The notes: generated by a model not told the origin, from the letters alone. 49,985 bases of DNA from an uncultured Planctomycetaceae bacterium (GCA_937916515.1 CALFSX010000267.1:1-49985); one strand, 5' to 3'; shown: positions 26,546 to 36,144, counted from the first letter of the stretch. A program made the numbers and translations.

Positions 26546-29500
26546 TTAGTTTTTGGTGACAGGCAGTTCCGTTTGTTTCTGCCCCTGCAGATAAGACAGC
26601 AGATCGAGCACTTCAGAATCCGTCAGCGTGGTCAGAATGCCTTCCGGCATCATCGAAATGGGAGCGATCTCTCGCGATTCAATTTGCGACTTGGCGATTG
26701 TCACGGGTTCTGTGCGGTTGGCAATTCTTAGCTTCAAACTGCGATCGTTTTCTTCTGCCGGAATGCCCGAGTAAACGCGTCCGTCGTCTGTCAGCACGAT
26801 GTGCATTTTGTACGCATCCTGAATGATGGCGCTGGGGGTGAGAATATTTCCCAGCAGGTATTCCAGGTTGCCTCGATTGGCACCGGTGATATCCGGACCG
26901 ATCACTCCACCGTGCCCGTACATTTTATGACACGCTCCACAAGTGCGGTTAAAGAGTGCTCGACCATTGGCCGGATCTGCCGCAGCGATCGCGTTTTCTG
27001 TTAGCAGGCTGCGGTAACGAACAAACATCGCTTCCTTATCCGCAGAAAGCTCGTCGATCGCTCCCCAGACTTCGACAAAACCATTACCGACAACTCGCCG
27101 CAAAAGACGAGCCACATATGCCGGAACGTCTCGCTTAGCAACGGTGCCATCCTTGATGGCCTGAGTCAGCTTCCAGCCGGAACCGCTGCGAGCCGCCAGG
27201 GTATGCACCACTTCCAGCTTGTCTGCTTCGCTAAGTTGCGGATAGCGTTTCAGCAGTGCGTCAGCCAGAGTTGCGTCGTCAAAGGCGGCAACTGCTCGAA
27301 TAGCGTCGCTGCGAAGAGCGTCGTCGTTGAACAATTCCAACAGCGTCTGCTTCAGTTCGGGGCGTTTGCGTCCGACCAATCCCTGCAGTGCCTGTTTGCG
27401 ATCGTTTACGTTGGCTGAAGCGTCTTTCAGCGTTGCCAACATGGTGCCAGCCGCTACGGTGTCGCCAAACTGCTGAGACAGCTGCAACGCGATCTTTGCC
27501 TGATCGCCGCCCGCCTTTCGCAGTTGGGAATAGACGGTCGCCCAATTGGCAGGAGCCTTCACGTCGTAACGACCTTCCAGACTGTCTCGCAGGCCCAACA
27601 ACATATCCAACTGATTGCGGCTGGTGCTGCCGATTTTTGCAATCAGAGTTTCAAACTGTTCTGCATCGCCCAGGCGTCTGGCGGTGTGTCGCGTCACTAA
27701 AGGGATATTGGAAGATTCGGCCAATGCCAGAGCTCGCTCAGCGTTGCCGGCAACCAGTGGTTCCAGGGCAAACCAGATCATTTTTGGCAGATTGTGATCG
27801 GCCACATCTTCGCCGTGCAGTGCCAGTTGTTCCAGTACGGCCCATTGCTGATTGGATGCCAGGCGTTGCACGGCGGCGGCCAGATACAAACGCACAACGG
27901 CCGAACTGTCGTCCCTGGCCATCGCGGCAAATGTTCTCGCAACAGCGTCCGATGGTGCGGCATCTTCACACAACAGTTGGATGGCCCATGCTCGCACATG
28001 TTCGTCTTTATCGTTCAGCGATCGTTCCAGAACTTCCGCACTTAGTTGCTTCGTGACGTGCAAAGCCCACATGGCTGTCAGCCGTTGGTCTGCTGATTTG
28101 CTGTCAGCAAACTGCGATTGAAGCGAAGCGATCGCCGCGGCATCGATTGTTCCGGTGTTGGAACGATGTTGTAAAATTGTGCGAGCCTGTCGTGCATGCC
28201 ACGCACTTTCCACGGTTTGCAGTTCGGCCAGTTGCAGGTCGCTAAGCGTGGTCAAATCTTTGTAGCGATTCGGGAAATCAACGGCAGACGATGCTTCCGC
28301 AGCAATACGAAAGATGCGTCCCGTTTCTTTGTTCAACACTTCTTTGCCGCAGATGTCGGCGTCGTGCCAGTCCAGCACATAGATAGCTCCATCCGGCCCG
28401 ATTTCCATGCTGAAGCCAATCCATTGAGCGTTGTTGGCCAGCATGAAGTCGTCGCCGTGGCGTCCGACAAAGCCGCTTCCCTGAGGTTCCAGAATATCGG
28501 TTAAGACCGCGTGTTCGTGAATGTTGGCCATAAAGATGCGGCCTTTGTACTGATCCGGAAACGCATCGGACTGATACACGCGAGCTCCCCCGTGAGCCGA
28601 CCGGTGACGGTGATTGGCAATTGTCTTGATGTCGTCGTAGACATACTTGCTGAAATGGCTGCCGCCCTGACGATGATAGATTCCACCGGGAACAACGTGC
28701 CACAAATGCGGAATGACACACGCCGTAATAAAGATCTGGCCTTTGGCATCGTAGTCAATTCCCCAGGGATTGCTGAATCCGTGAGCCACCACTTCAAAGC
28801 GGTCTTTGGTTGGGTGGTACCGCCAGACTCCACCGTTGATATCAACAGGTTTTCCGTCAAACTTGATGTCTTCCGGAAACGCTTCTTTGTGGCTGAACAG
28901 CTTGCCTTTGCCTGCGGGCTTGCCAACTTTGGAAGGCGTGGCATAGCCCTGACAGCCGTACAGCCAGCCGTCTGGTCCCCAGTGAAAACTGTTTAATGTT
29001 TCGTGGCGATCTCGAATGCCCCAGCCGGTCAAACGTACTTCGGTCTTGTCCGCGTCAGCTTTGTCATCGCCGTCAGCGTCAGGCAGAAACAGCAGATTCG
29101 GTGGTGCTCCCAGCCACAGCCCACCCATGCCGACGGCCATGCCCGCAGGAAACGGAATGCCTTCTGCAAACACTTTGCGAGTGTCGGCAACTCCATCGTG
29201 ATTGGTGTCTTCCAGAATCAGAATGCGGCTGTCGCCGGAATTGGAAAATCCGGTTCCGCGAGTTTCGTAGTCGCGATTTTCTGCGATCCAGATGCGGCCT
29301 TTGGCGTCCCAGCAGAACGCCATTGGTTGAGTCATCATGGGTTCAGACGCCCAGACGTTGGCTTTAAAGCCGGGTTGCAGTGTCATGTTATCGACAGCTT
29401 TTTGCGGCGTTAGAAATTCCGCCTGACGGCCTTCCTGTTGAGCCTGGTTCCACTGCGCATAGGCCATGTTCTGGCCTGAAAACTGCGACCACTTGTCTGT

Positions 29501-30379
29501 GACTTCCACATCGTTAAGCGGTCCATTAAAGAAGAACAGCTGATGCTTAATCGTTTCTTTCGCGCCTTTGGCAATCTTCCAGTCTCCCAGGCGAGCTCGC
29601 ACCGGACCGACTCCCAGCTGCCCGTCAACTCGCCACGGTTGAGGAAACCCTTTGTTGGACGGGTGATCAAAAATTGCCACGTGAGCCATGTCTTCACGGC
29701 CTTCGACCTGCAGCCCAACATCCAGCCACACGCTGCGTTGTCCTTCGGCTCGCATGCCTCGCTGTCGAGCTCCATTGACCACTTCGCCTTCCATGCCAGG
29801 CTTCCATGGCATTCGCAGAAACAGCCCGCCGTAGTCGTATTTGCTTACGGTGACGTCCGTTTGTGCGTCGCCCGTCCACTGCAGATCAAGGGTGTAAGTT
29901 CCTTTGGTGGCAGTCATCGACCAGATTTGTGATTCCTGCAGCACCACAGAACCGTCTTCCGCCAGAAGGTCGTAAACGGTCTGCCATTGGACTGAATCAT
30001 TGGACGTCGCGGCTTCTGCCGTCAGAATTCGTACCGCTGACCGACGCCAGTAAGTGCCATCCGGGTGGTGGAAATAGTCGCGACCGTTCACTCGCGTAAA
30101 ACCCCAGAAGAAACCTGTTTGGTGTTTGTGATGTTCCGGGCTGAGTTCCGTCAACACGCCCTTGCCATCGGGAGCGACAATCGGGTGCAGATACGGTCGG
30201 AAATCTGGCCTGGCCACGTGAGTGACAATAGGCTGCGAGCTATCGGCTCGAAAAATTTCCACCTGATCGCCAGCATCGTTGAGTGCGGCTTTCAAGTGTG
30301 GAGCCGTTTGAGCAAACGACTGGCTGCAACTGATCGCCAAAACAATGAATACGCTGAACGTGGTTGAATGTAGCTTCAT
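26546..30379 (-). CDS. PVC-type CxxCH haem protein with DUF6807, propeller and HEAT domains
   Basis: A 1277-residue secreted protein (signal peptide SVFIVLAISCSQSFA). The N-terminal about 300 residues resemble DUF6807/PmoA-like domains (LTELSPEHHKHQTGFFWGFT). Next is a membrane-bound-dehydrogenase-type beta-propeller (about 345-700; CWDAKGRIWIAENRDYETRG and DTNHDGVADTRKVF), then HEAT repeats (about 720-1100), and a C-terminal cytochrome c module with C1147-G-A-C-H1151 and Met1243/1244 in ISMMPEG as possible axial ligand. Such proteins are abundant in planctomycetes and are thought to oxidise sugars or alcohols outside the cytoplasm. Its position between two sulfatases suggests a glycan substrate. 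Confidence 0.9.
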   Translation of the reverse strand: MKLHSTTFSVFIVLAISCSQSFAQTAPHLKAALNDAGDQVEIFRADSSQPIVTHVARPDFRPYLHPIVAPDGKGVLTELSPEHHKHQTGFFWGFTRVNGRDYFHHPDGTYWRRSAVRILTAEAATSNDSVQWQTVYDLLAEDGSVVLQESQIWSMTATKGTYTLDLQWTGDAQTDVTVSKYDYGGLFLRMPWKPGMEGEVVNGARQRGMRAEGQRSVWLDVGLQVEGREDMAHVAIFDHPSNKGFPQPWRVDGQLGVGPVRARLGDWKIAKGAKETIKHQLFFFNGPLNDVEVTDKWSQFSGQNMAYAQWNQAQQEGRQAEFLTPQKAVDNMTLQPGFKANVWASEPMMTQPMAFCWDAKGRIWIAENRDYETRGTGFSNSGDSRILILEDTNHDGVADTRKVFAEGIPFPAGMAVGMGGLWLGAPPNLLFLPDADGDDKADADKTEVRLTGWGIRDRHETLNSFHWGPDGWLYGCQGYATPSKVGKPAGKGKLFSHKEAFPEDIKFDGKPVDINGGVWRYHPTKDRFEVVAHGFSNPWGIDYDAKGQIFITACVIPHLWHVVPGGIYHRQGGSHFSKYVYDDIKTIANHRHRSAHGGARVYQSDAFPDQYKGRIFMANIHEHAVLTDILEPQGSGFVGRHGDDFMLANNAQWIGFSMEIGPDGAIYVLDWHDADICGKEVLNKETGRIFRIAAEASSAVDFPNRYKDLTTLSDLQLAELQTVESAWHARQARTILQHRSNTGTIDAAAIASLQSQFADSKSADQRLTAMWALHVTKQLSAEVLERSLNDKDEHVRAWAIQLLCEDAAPSDAVARTFAAMARDDSSAVVRLYLAAAVQRLASNQQWAVLEQLALHGEDVADHNLPKMIWFALEPLVAGNAERALALAESSNIPLVTRHTARRLGDAEQFETLIAKIGSTSRNQLDMLLGLRDSLEGRYDVKAPANWATVYSQLRKAGGDQAKIALQLSQQFGDTVAAGTMLATLKDASANVNDRKQALQGLVGRKRPELKQTLLELFNDDALRSDAIRAVAAFDDATLADALLKRYPQLSEADKLEVVHTLAARSGSGWKLTQAIKDGTVAKRDVPAYVARLLRRVVGNGFVEVWGAIDELSADKEAMFVRYRSLLTENAIAAADPANGRALFNRTCGACHKMYGHGGVIGPDITGANRGNLEYLLGNILTPSAIIQDAYKMHIVLTDDGRVYSGIPAEENDRSLKLRIANRTEPVTIAKSQIESREIAPISMMPEGILTTLTDSEVLDLLSYLQGQKQTELPVTKN

Positions 30380-30450
30380 TAAGCGGAATTTCTGTTTCGT
30401 AAGTTTGTGCGAACGCAGCAGTGGTGGTGGGCTGTTGGGCAGATAGAGAA

Positions 30451-30485
30451 ACTGAAAACTGAAAACTGAAAACTGAAAACTGAAA
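30451..30485. repeat. ACTGAAA heptamer tandem repeat
   Basis: Five exact ACTGAAA units run from 30451 to 30485, ending 7 bp before the stop codon of the upstream sulfatase gene. On the minus strand, the transcribed direction, it reads as TTTCAGT repeated, between the sulfatase stop and the haem-protein start. Confidence 0.9.
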
Positions 30486-30492
30486 ACGGTGG

Positions 30493-31950
30493 CTACTTCC
30501 GAACGGGGGATGTGCCACGCACCTGCCAGTTGGGATGTTCTGTGTAAGCTTCCTTCATCATGGCTTCCAGCTTCTTCACGGTGTCTGGGTGCTGAGACGC
30601 AAGGTCTGTTTGTTCGCCAATGTCTTTGCTCAGGTCAAACAGCTGTGTTTTTCCGGTCATCCAGGGCATGCGAATGGCTTTCCAGTTGCCGCAGCGAACA
30701 GCCTGCTTGCCGCCCTGTTCATAGAATTCCCAGTACAGATATTTGTGCTGCTTTTGTTCAGCCGGACGACCTGTGATGGTGGGGGCGAAGCTAATGGAAT
30801 CACAGTTTTCGGGAGGTTGCACGCTTGCCAGTTCGGCGACGGTGGCCATCAAATCGCCGAAGTAGCCCACGTGATCTGACGTGGTTCCTGCAGCTGTCGT
30901 GCCCGGCCAGCGAACGATCAGGGGAACTCGCACACCGCCTTCATACAGATCTCGCTTCATGCCCTGCAACGGTCCGGCGGGATTGAACAGTTCCGGGTGG
31001 TGGCCGCCTTCGTTGTGAGGACCGTTGTCGCTGGAAAACATCACGACGGTGTTGTCGGCGATTCTCAGTTCGTCCAGCAAATCCAGGATGCGTCCGATAT
31101 CGGCGTCCATGCGAGAAATCATGGCTGCCTGACCTTTGTCGGGGTTGCTCCAGTCTTTGTCGGCGTATTGCCCATAATCCGGGACTTCCTGACCGTCGCC
31201 GGTTCCTTTGGTGGCTTCGTTGTTGGCGTGAGGAATAGTCATGGACAGATACAAAAAGAATGGCTTCCCAGCGGCCGCCGCTGGCGCCGACTGTCGAAGA
31301 AAATTGATTGCTTCGCCTGCAATTAGGTCGTGGCTATAGTCGACTCGCTTAGTCGCCCAGCCGCCGTTGAAGCCGCCGTACGATCGGTCCAGTTTTTGAA
31401 CGACGTTGTTCAGCATCTGTCGGCTGTTATTGCGCCACAGAAATTCGGGATAGTAATTGTGAGCGTGAACCTGATTCAAATAGCCGAACGCAGAATCGAA
31501 TCCCTGTCGCAGCGGAAGTCCGGATTCTCCACCGGGAGCTTTGTCGCCCAGCCCCCACTTGCCGCTAAGAGCCGTTGAATAGCCCGCTGACTTAAGCAAT
31601 TCAGCCACCGTTACATCTTCTTCTCGCAAAGTCTGACTCGACATGTCAGGGCCACCCGCGTTGCCTCGCACGTGAGTATGCCCGGAATGCTGACCGGTCA
31701 TCAGCACGCTGCGTGAAGGAGCGCACACGGTATTGCCCGCATAGAAATCCGTAAATCGCATGCCTTCAGCCGCCATCTGGTCAAGGCGAGGCGTCTTGAT
31801 CAGCTTCTGGCCGTAACAACCAAGATCTCCATAACCCAGATCATCCGCCAGCATAAAGATAATGTTCGGCTGTGCCGACTGCTGAGCCAGGCAGACGTTG
31901 CCACTGAAGTATGCAAGAACAAAAACGACAATCAACTGCGTCAACTTCAT
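30493..31950 (-). CDS. Secreted sulfatase (formylglycine type), second copy
   Basis: A 485-residue type I sulfatase, a different subfamily from the one at 25030. It has a signal peptide ([20 protein letters not shown]), the metal-binding segment [17 protein letters not shown] (Asp36, Asp37), the formylglycine signature C76-A-P-S-R80 and the downstream GKWGLG. The ATG at 31950 is chosen because a GGAAGAG ribosome-binding site lies just upstream; the open frame to 32022 runs into a palindromic repeat. A Ser in place of Thr in the CxPSR core is common and functional. It is 233 bp after the Gfo/Idh gene and 113 bp before the haem-protein gene. Confidence 0.95.
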   Translation of the reverse strand: MKLTQLIVVFVLAYFSGNVCLAQQSAQPNIIFMLADDLGYGDLGCYGQKLIKTPRLDQMAAEGMRFTDFYAGNTVCAPSRSVLMTGQHSGHTHVRGNAGGPDMSSQTLREEDVTVAELLKSAGYSTALSGKWGLGDKAPGGESGLPLRQGFDSAFGYLNQVHAHNYYPEFLWRNNSRQMLNNVVQKLDRSYGGFNGGWATKRVDYSHDLIAGEAINFLRQSAPAAAAGKPFFLYLSMTIPHANNEATKGTGDGQEVPDYGQYADKDWSNPDKGQAAMISRMDADIGRILDLLDELRIADNTVVMFSSDNGPHNEGGHHPELFNPAGPLQGMKRDLYEGGVRVPLIVRWPGTTAAGTTSDHVGYFGDLMATVAELASVQPPENCDSISFAPTITGRPAEQKQHKYLYWEFYEQGGKQAVRCGNWKAIRMPWMTGKTQLFDLSKDIGEQTDLASQHPDTVKKLEAMMKEAYTEHPNWQVRGTSPVRK

Positions 31951-31998
31951 GGTCTCTTCCGAGTGTAATCCCAAAACCAAACGAAGGCCGCCCGCAGT

Positions 31999-32122
31999 GT
32001 TTTGGTGGACATCGCCCACCAAAACACACGGCCAGCCAGAGCACTTGCCGCAAAGTTAAGTTAAGTAGGGTGGGCACCGCCCACCAAAATATACGGCCAA
32101 CCAATGGTGGGCAGTGCCCACC
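31999..32122. repeat. Three tandem GTGGGC-type hairpins
   Basis: Three related palindromes: GTTTTGGTGG/CCACCAAAAC (31999-32025), GGGTGGGCACCGCCCACC (32068-32084) and GGTGGGCAGTGCCCACC (32106-32122). The spacers share an ACGGCCA(A/G)CCA motif. They lie in the 5' region of the sulfatase transcript, between the Gfo/Idh stop and the sulfatase start. Confidence 0.85.
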
Positions 32123-32183
32123 CGACGCTATCGCGTACGGCTGCCGGCGAACAACAATCGCCGGCAGCCACCCGTAACGTCAA

Positions 32184-33695
32184 CTAAACCTTGTCGGCCG
32201 TTGGGCAGACGTATGGTTCGCGGTATTCTCGCGTCAGGTAAGCGTTGGCTGCGTCGTTGTTGGTGAACAGTTCTTTTTCAGGATCGAACTGCAACAATGG
32301 GCCGACAGACATCGGGTACTTTTCAAGGTCCACACCGTTCTGCTGTAGATGCTTCACGGTTCGGTCCAGCGTTGCCTGATTATCGTCGAGGCTCTTCACG
32401 CTGGTCAGCTGGTGGCTGAGTTCATCAACTGTCATCTTGTTGTTTTCTCCCATGTAATAGGAGATATTTCCCAGGTGGCTGATGCCCGCCGACAAGTGGC
32501 CTTCTCGAACATCAGCGTTCAAATCGGACACATTGCGGCTGACGCAGGCGTCCAGGAAGTTGCCAAAGTGGTTATCGCCGCCTTTGAATTCCTTCAGGAT
32601 ATTCATGTCTTTGTCGTAGGCGATTGAATGATTGTAGGTTAACTGAACCAGGTAGCCTTCGGAGCCGTAAAACACGACTCCAATTTTGTTGCCCTTGGTG
32701 CTGTTGAACAGCTTGTTCAGTTCTTCGTCGGCAGAATTGCCCACATCCAGTCCTCGAGTTTCGAACACGATACATTTGTCGCCGTAATCGTAAATCGAAA
32801 CTTCTGTGTTGCCGGTATCGCCCGCATCAACATAGTTTGGGTCTTTGCGTTCAGCCTGATAACCAAGCCGTCCGCCGTAGGTGATAATCTGGCTTGGGTG
32901 AGTGTCGATTCCCAGGCCCCAGCGAGCGACGTCTGTTTGGTGCGGTCCCTGGTTGCCGAGGTCACCGTTGCCGTACATTCGCTGCCAGTGCCAGTCATAG
33001 TGAAAGCGCGATCGCGTCAGCTTCGGATCCGTAAACTGAGCCGGGCCGCTCCACATATCGAAGTTCACGCTGTCAGGAATCGCATAGTCGCCAAGTGCGC
33101 CAATGGAAGCTCGACGCTTGTAACACAGGCCTCGAGCAAATTTCACTTCACCAATACCGCCGCTGTGCAGGAACGCTACGGCCTCAATACACGCTTTGCT
33201 GGATCGGCACTGAGTTCCCACCTGGCACATGCGGTCGTACTTGCGAGCCGCTGCGATTAGCGCTGTGCCTTCGTGGACATTGTGACAAACGGGTTTTTCC
33301 ACGTACGCATCCTTGCCGCGCTGCATGGCCCAGATGCCCGCCAAAGCATGCCAGTGGTTGGGGGTTGCGGTGCTAATAAAGTCGATTGCGTCGTCGTCGA
33401 ACGCTTTCCGCATGTCGGTGTATAGTGTTGGGCGAAGGCCCTGCTTCTTTTCAATTTCGTCGCAACGCTTGTTGCCAACAACTTCGTCCACGTCCACGAT
33501 CGAACGAATTTCGCTGCGAGGATCTCCCAACCAGCCACCGATGTGACTGCCCCCCCGTCCGTTGACTCCCACAACGCAGCCACCCAGTTTTTCGTTGGCC
33601 GAAATACCAGCTCGACCAATTGCCGGTGCGGCCATAAATGCGGCTCCAGCAACTGCCGACGCCTTAACGAACGTTCTTCGAGTGGACTTGGACAT
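32184..33695 (-). CDS. Tat-exported Gfo/Idh/MocA-family oxidoreductase
   Basis: A 503-residue NAD(P)-dependent sugar oxidoreductase-like protein. The N-terminus is a Tat signal (RRTFVKASAVAGAAFMAAPA, Arg6-Arg7). The Rossmann segment is CVVGVNGRGGSHIGGW, and the family's EKP motif is seen in DAYVEKPVCHNVHEG; the C-terminal domain contains HYDWHWQRMYGNGDLGNQGP. Planctomycetes have many Tat-exported members that carry their cofactor into the periplasm. The frame stays open to 33983 but the ATG at 33695 gives the Tat signal. It is the first gene of the minus-strand block with two sulfatases and the haem protein. Confidence 0.93.
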   Translation of the reverse strand: MSKSTRRTFVKASAVAGAAFMAAPAIGRAGISANEKLGGCVVGVNGRGGSHIGGWLGDPRSEIRSIVDVDEVVGNKRCDEIEKKQGLRPTLYTDMRKAFDDDAIDFISTATPNHWHALAGIWAMQRGKDAYVEKPVCHNVHEGTALIAAARKYDRMCQVGTQCRSSKACIEAVAFLHSGGIGEVKFARGLCYKRRASIGALGDYAIPDSVNFDMWSGPAQFTDPKLTRSRFHYDWHWQRMYGNGDLGNQGPHQTDVARWGLGIDTHPSQIITYGGRLGYQAERKDPNYVDAGDTGNTEVSIYDYGDKCIVFETRGLDVGNSADEELNKLFNSTKGNKIGVVFYGSEGYLVQLTYNHSIAYDKDMNILKEFKGGDNHFGNFLDACVSRNVSDLNADVREGHLSAGISHLGNISYYMGENNKMTVDELSHQLTSVKSLDDNQATLDRTVKHLQQNGVDLEKYPMSVGPLLQFDPEKELFTNNDAANAYLTREYREPYVCPTADKV

Positions 33696-34223
33696 CCTGC
33701 GACTTCCTGTATATGAATGAGGTGGGAAATTTTCTGAGGCAGACTGAGATCGCTGCGCCAGCAATTCGGCGCATCTTTCGATACCTGTCAATTTGCACAT
33801 GGGAATGAAAATCCCGCTCCAAATCAAGCGAGTCCGCTGAACGGGCGTGGCTATGGGACTGCTGAGGGCTTTTGCCATGGCCGATGATGCCTCACGCCCG
33901 CAGGCGTACCGGGCTCGCCCGATGTTTGTACGAGGTGTCGCAAAGTGGGTCGCGTTGCTGGTGCAAAGTCGCTGTGAACCCACGGGACAGGCCCGTGGGC
34001 GTCGTGTGATCGTTCTGGACGACGTGTTGTAATTGTGGGCGACGTTTTATAGCTTTTTGGCTGGCGGGAACACGGTGAATCTGGTTTTTGCCCGCTGACT
34101 GGACGAGCTGGTTACAAAACATTTCGCTGCCTTGCTGTCTCGCGGTCGCGGACAAGGCGAACCATCCAATGCTGGCGGTTGTCACAAGCTAAAACCGCCC
34201 ACAACAAAAGGTAAATTAGTCCA
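33696..34223. other. Divergent intergenic region with short hairpins
   Basis: These 528 bp between the divergent Gfo/Idh and DinB-like genes hold several small palindromes: CGCCCGCAGGCG near 33895, GGGCTCGCCC near 33909, and an 8-bp stem CCCACGGG/CCCGTGGG at 33979-33999. No gene was recognised; promoters for both genes must lie here. Confidence 0.55.
33979..33999. repeat. CCCACGGG hairpin
   Basis: A perfect 8-bp stem (CCCACGGG/CCCGTGGG) with a 5-nt loop. The same CCACGGG/CCCGTGG core occurs inside both arms of the long palindrome at 46205-46400. Confidence 0.75.
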
Positions 34224-34751
34224 GTGCATACAGCTCCGCCTCCGTTTCCCGTTGGATCGTTCGTTCCGGTTCATGACGTGACTGCTGATAGTCGGCGTGT
34301 CTGGATTCAAGACATATCCAGCCTTCCGTTGCAGCTGCGTGATGCCGTCGATGGGTTGTCTGATCTGCAGCTTGACACAAAGTACCGCAACTGGACGATC
34401 CGGCAAATTGTACATCACATCGCTGATAGTCACGTTAATAGCTACGTACGCTTCAAATGGACGCTTACCGAAGACACGCCAACAATCAAGGCATATGACG
34501 AATCGCTTTGGTCTGATCTTGATGAATCTAAAACGGGTTGCATTATTCCGTCATTGCAGCTGCTTGATGGACTTCATGCACGTTGTTGTCAGTTACTTCA
34601 GAAAATTACGTCATCGCAGTACGAGAGTACCTTCATTCATCCGGAGACCGACGAAAGGATATCGCTTAATCCTGCAGTGGGATGCTATGCATGGCATGGC
34701 GAACACCATACCGGACAAATACAACGGCTGCGTGATCACTTGATGAGCTAA
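34224..34751 (+). CDS. DinB/YfiT-family putative metal-dependent thiol transferase
   Basis: A 175-residue four-helix protein of the DinB superfamily, closest by eye to YfiT (BstA-type) proteins. The metal-site pattern is visible: IVHHIADSHVNSYVRFKW at about 62-79 (His65) and CYAWHGEHHTGQIQRL at 154-169 (His158 and His162, spaced by four). YfiT homologues are nickel- or zinc-binding and in Firmicutes act as bacillithiol transferases; planctomycete thiol use is uncertain. The start codon is GTG, with AAAGG 14 bp upstream. Single gene on the plus strand. Confidence 0.85.
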   Translation: MHTAPPPFPVGSFVPVHDVTADSRRVWIQDISSLPLQLRDAVDGLSDLQLDTKYRNWTIRQIVHHIADSHVNSYVRFKWTLTEDTPTIKAYDESLWSDLDESKTGCIIPSLQLLDGLHARCCQLLQKITSSQYESTFIHPETDERISLNPAVGCYAWHGEHHTGQIQRLRDHLMS

Positions 34752-34923
34752 CTAAACATCGCCACCCAATGCACCGGAGCGGCTACGGCAGGGGGAGTTG
34801 TAAAATTGCGAGTCACGGGCAGAGGATTAAGCACGCTTTCAGGTTGAAACGCCGTTGGCTGTGTCGCTTATGTGCGACGTTCCATTCTATTTAGCCTTCT
34901 TTATTTCACGAAAATCGTTCCCA

Positions 34924-35023
34924 TTGAGTCAATGTTTTCTGAGCGACAGCGGAGCGGTTCGGCGATTCGAGCGTTCCATGTTTTTTTGCGATCCACGCCA
35001 CTGGGTCAACGGCGAGGCCTTTG
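34924..35023 (-). repeat. Type-A dispersed repeat, copy 4 (truncated, diverged)
   Basis: The copy contains GAGCGACAGCGGAGCGGTTC, TCCACGCCACTGGGTCAA and a decayed terminal hairpin (CAACGGCGAGGCCTTTG). The AGAGTCTTAC end and the variable hairpin are missing, replaced by GAGTCAATGTTTTCT, which is also found beside copy 6 (43138). It ends 12 bp before the start of the membrane-protein gene. Confidence 0.75.
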
Positions 35024-35035
35024 TTCGGTAAAGGT

Positions 35036-35494
35036 ATGGTTGAATCTTCCGGTACACGTTGGTTTGGTGTGCGAGCAGCCCGATCGTTCCGTCCAGTGTT
35101 CTTTGTCTTTCTGTTCGCTGGCGTTTTCTTCGTGGTGCCTTACCTGCTGCTGATCTCGACTCAGGTCTGCTTTCGAGCCGCATGGCAAAAGCGTCCCGGC
35201 TATTTTTGGCGTGGTGCCGTGTTCCTGTCGATCGCTGTCGCAGTTATGGTGACATGTCCGGCATCCCCGTTTTTTGTGGGATTGGAAGGCCCGATTCCTC
35301 TTGATTGGTTTTCATCCGCACTGGAATCTGGCTTGAGCGTTTGGTCAATTCTGATGTCGCAGATTTTCTTTATCAATGCAGCTCTGATTGCCGTTATTGT
35401 GTGTTTTCCAATGTCGGCACTTTCGACGTTTGTTACCATACGGGAAAGGCGGCGGCTGGCTGATATTGCTCGAAGTCGTGAAGGCGGCGGTTAG
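35036..35494 (+). CDS. Multi-pass membrane protein, unknown
   Basis: A 152-residue protein with three to four hydrophobic helices: FFVFLFAGVFFVVPYLLLIS (about 22-41), GAVFLSIAVAVMVTC (about 60-74) and IFFINAALIAVIVCFPMSA (about 110-128), ending in a basic cytoplasmic tail. No family was recognised. The ATG at 35036 with GGTAAAGG upstream is preferred over a TTG at 35021 that lies inside the end of a type-A repeat. Repeat and gene are nearly adjacent, so the repeat forms part of its 5' leader or promoter. Confidence 0.6.
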   Translation: MVESSGTRWFGVRAARSFRPVFFVFLFAGVFFVVPYLLLISTQVCFRAAWQKRPGYFWRGAVFLSIAVAVMVTCPASPFFVGLEGPIPLDWFSSALESGLSVWSILMSQIFFINAALIAVIVCFPMSALSTFVTIRERRRLADIARSREGGG

Positions 35495-35658
35495 CGTGTA
35501 GTCAGCAGCAATGGGTTCGCTTGCGTGTGGTATAACTGCATTGGTTCGTCCGTTTGCCACAGAGCAGGGCCAGCCGGCATGTGTGCTGATGTTACTTGCA
35601 GCTGCTACCGACAACCTGCCGTCGGTGCAGACCGGCGTCGACGCTGGTACGATTCTGA

Positions 35659-36144
35659 TCAGTCAACTTTCAAGAATGCATTTTCGGTTCGCTTCAGCAG
35701 TTCTGCGTTAGACGTGCCCAGTTGAGCGTCAATATCAACAAGCTTGCCGTCTGCGATCCAGGCCCATTCTCCGTTGCCGCCAAAGGGGTGACGTCCGGCT
35801 GACTGTTCCCATTCCGAATATCCCGGCAGCGATGTGATTGGGGCATAGTCGCCACATGCTTCAGTGAAGTCGATGCGATGAAATGAAACCGGGTATTCTG
35901 GGTGTGCGCTGTGCCAGACGCTGACGAATTCCTGAAACTGTGTGCTGTGCGGATGAAGGATCGACCAGTGGACGTGAATAAAGATGATCGCTCGCGGTGC
36001 CTCACTGGCGTGGGCAACCGCAGCGCGAACATCAGCGACACTGTCCAGAGGAATGGCAACATGGACCGTTGACTGGACAGGCGGCGTTTGTTGTAAACAG
36101 CCAATTGCCGCAGGAAGTAGGATGATTAATGCAAACTGACGCAT
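35659..36144 (-). CDS. Thioredoxin-fold lipoprotein without CxxC
   Basis: A 161-residue predicted lipoprotein: signal FALIILLPAAIGC with the acylated Cys at about residue 16. The rest looks like a thioredoxin fold (RAIIFIHVHWSILHPHSTQF, then VSFHRIDFTEACGDYAPITS, and WAWIADGKLVDIDAQ), but the CxxC redox site is replaced by a WSILHPH-type segment, so it is unlikely to be an oxidoreductase. The ATG at 36144 gives the lipoprotein signal; the frame is open to 36198. It is 78 bp downstream of the hypothetical gene at 36223 and in the same direction, so they may share a transcript. Confidence 0.65.
   Translation of the reverse strand: MRQFALIILLPAAIGCLQQTPPVQSTVHVAIPLDSVADVRAAVAHASEAPRAIIFIHVHWSILHPHSTQFQEFVSVWHSAHPEYPVSFHRIDFTEACGDYAPITSLPGYSEWEQSAGRHPFGGNGEWAWIADGKLVDIDAQLGTSNAELLKRTENAFLKVD

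Noticed and set aside
27388-28056. A 222-residue open frame on the plus strand
   Set aside because: It is antisense to the HEAT-repeat part of the haem protein, which has clear domains; the antisense frame is Arg/Pro/Cys-rich without family likeness.
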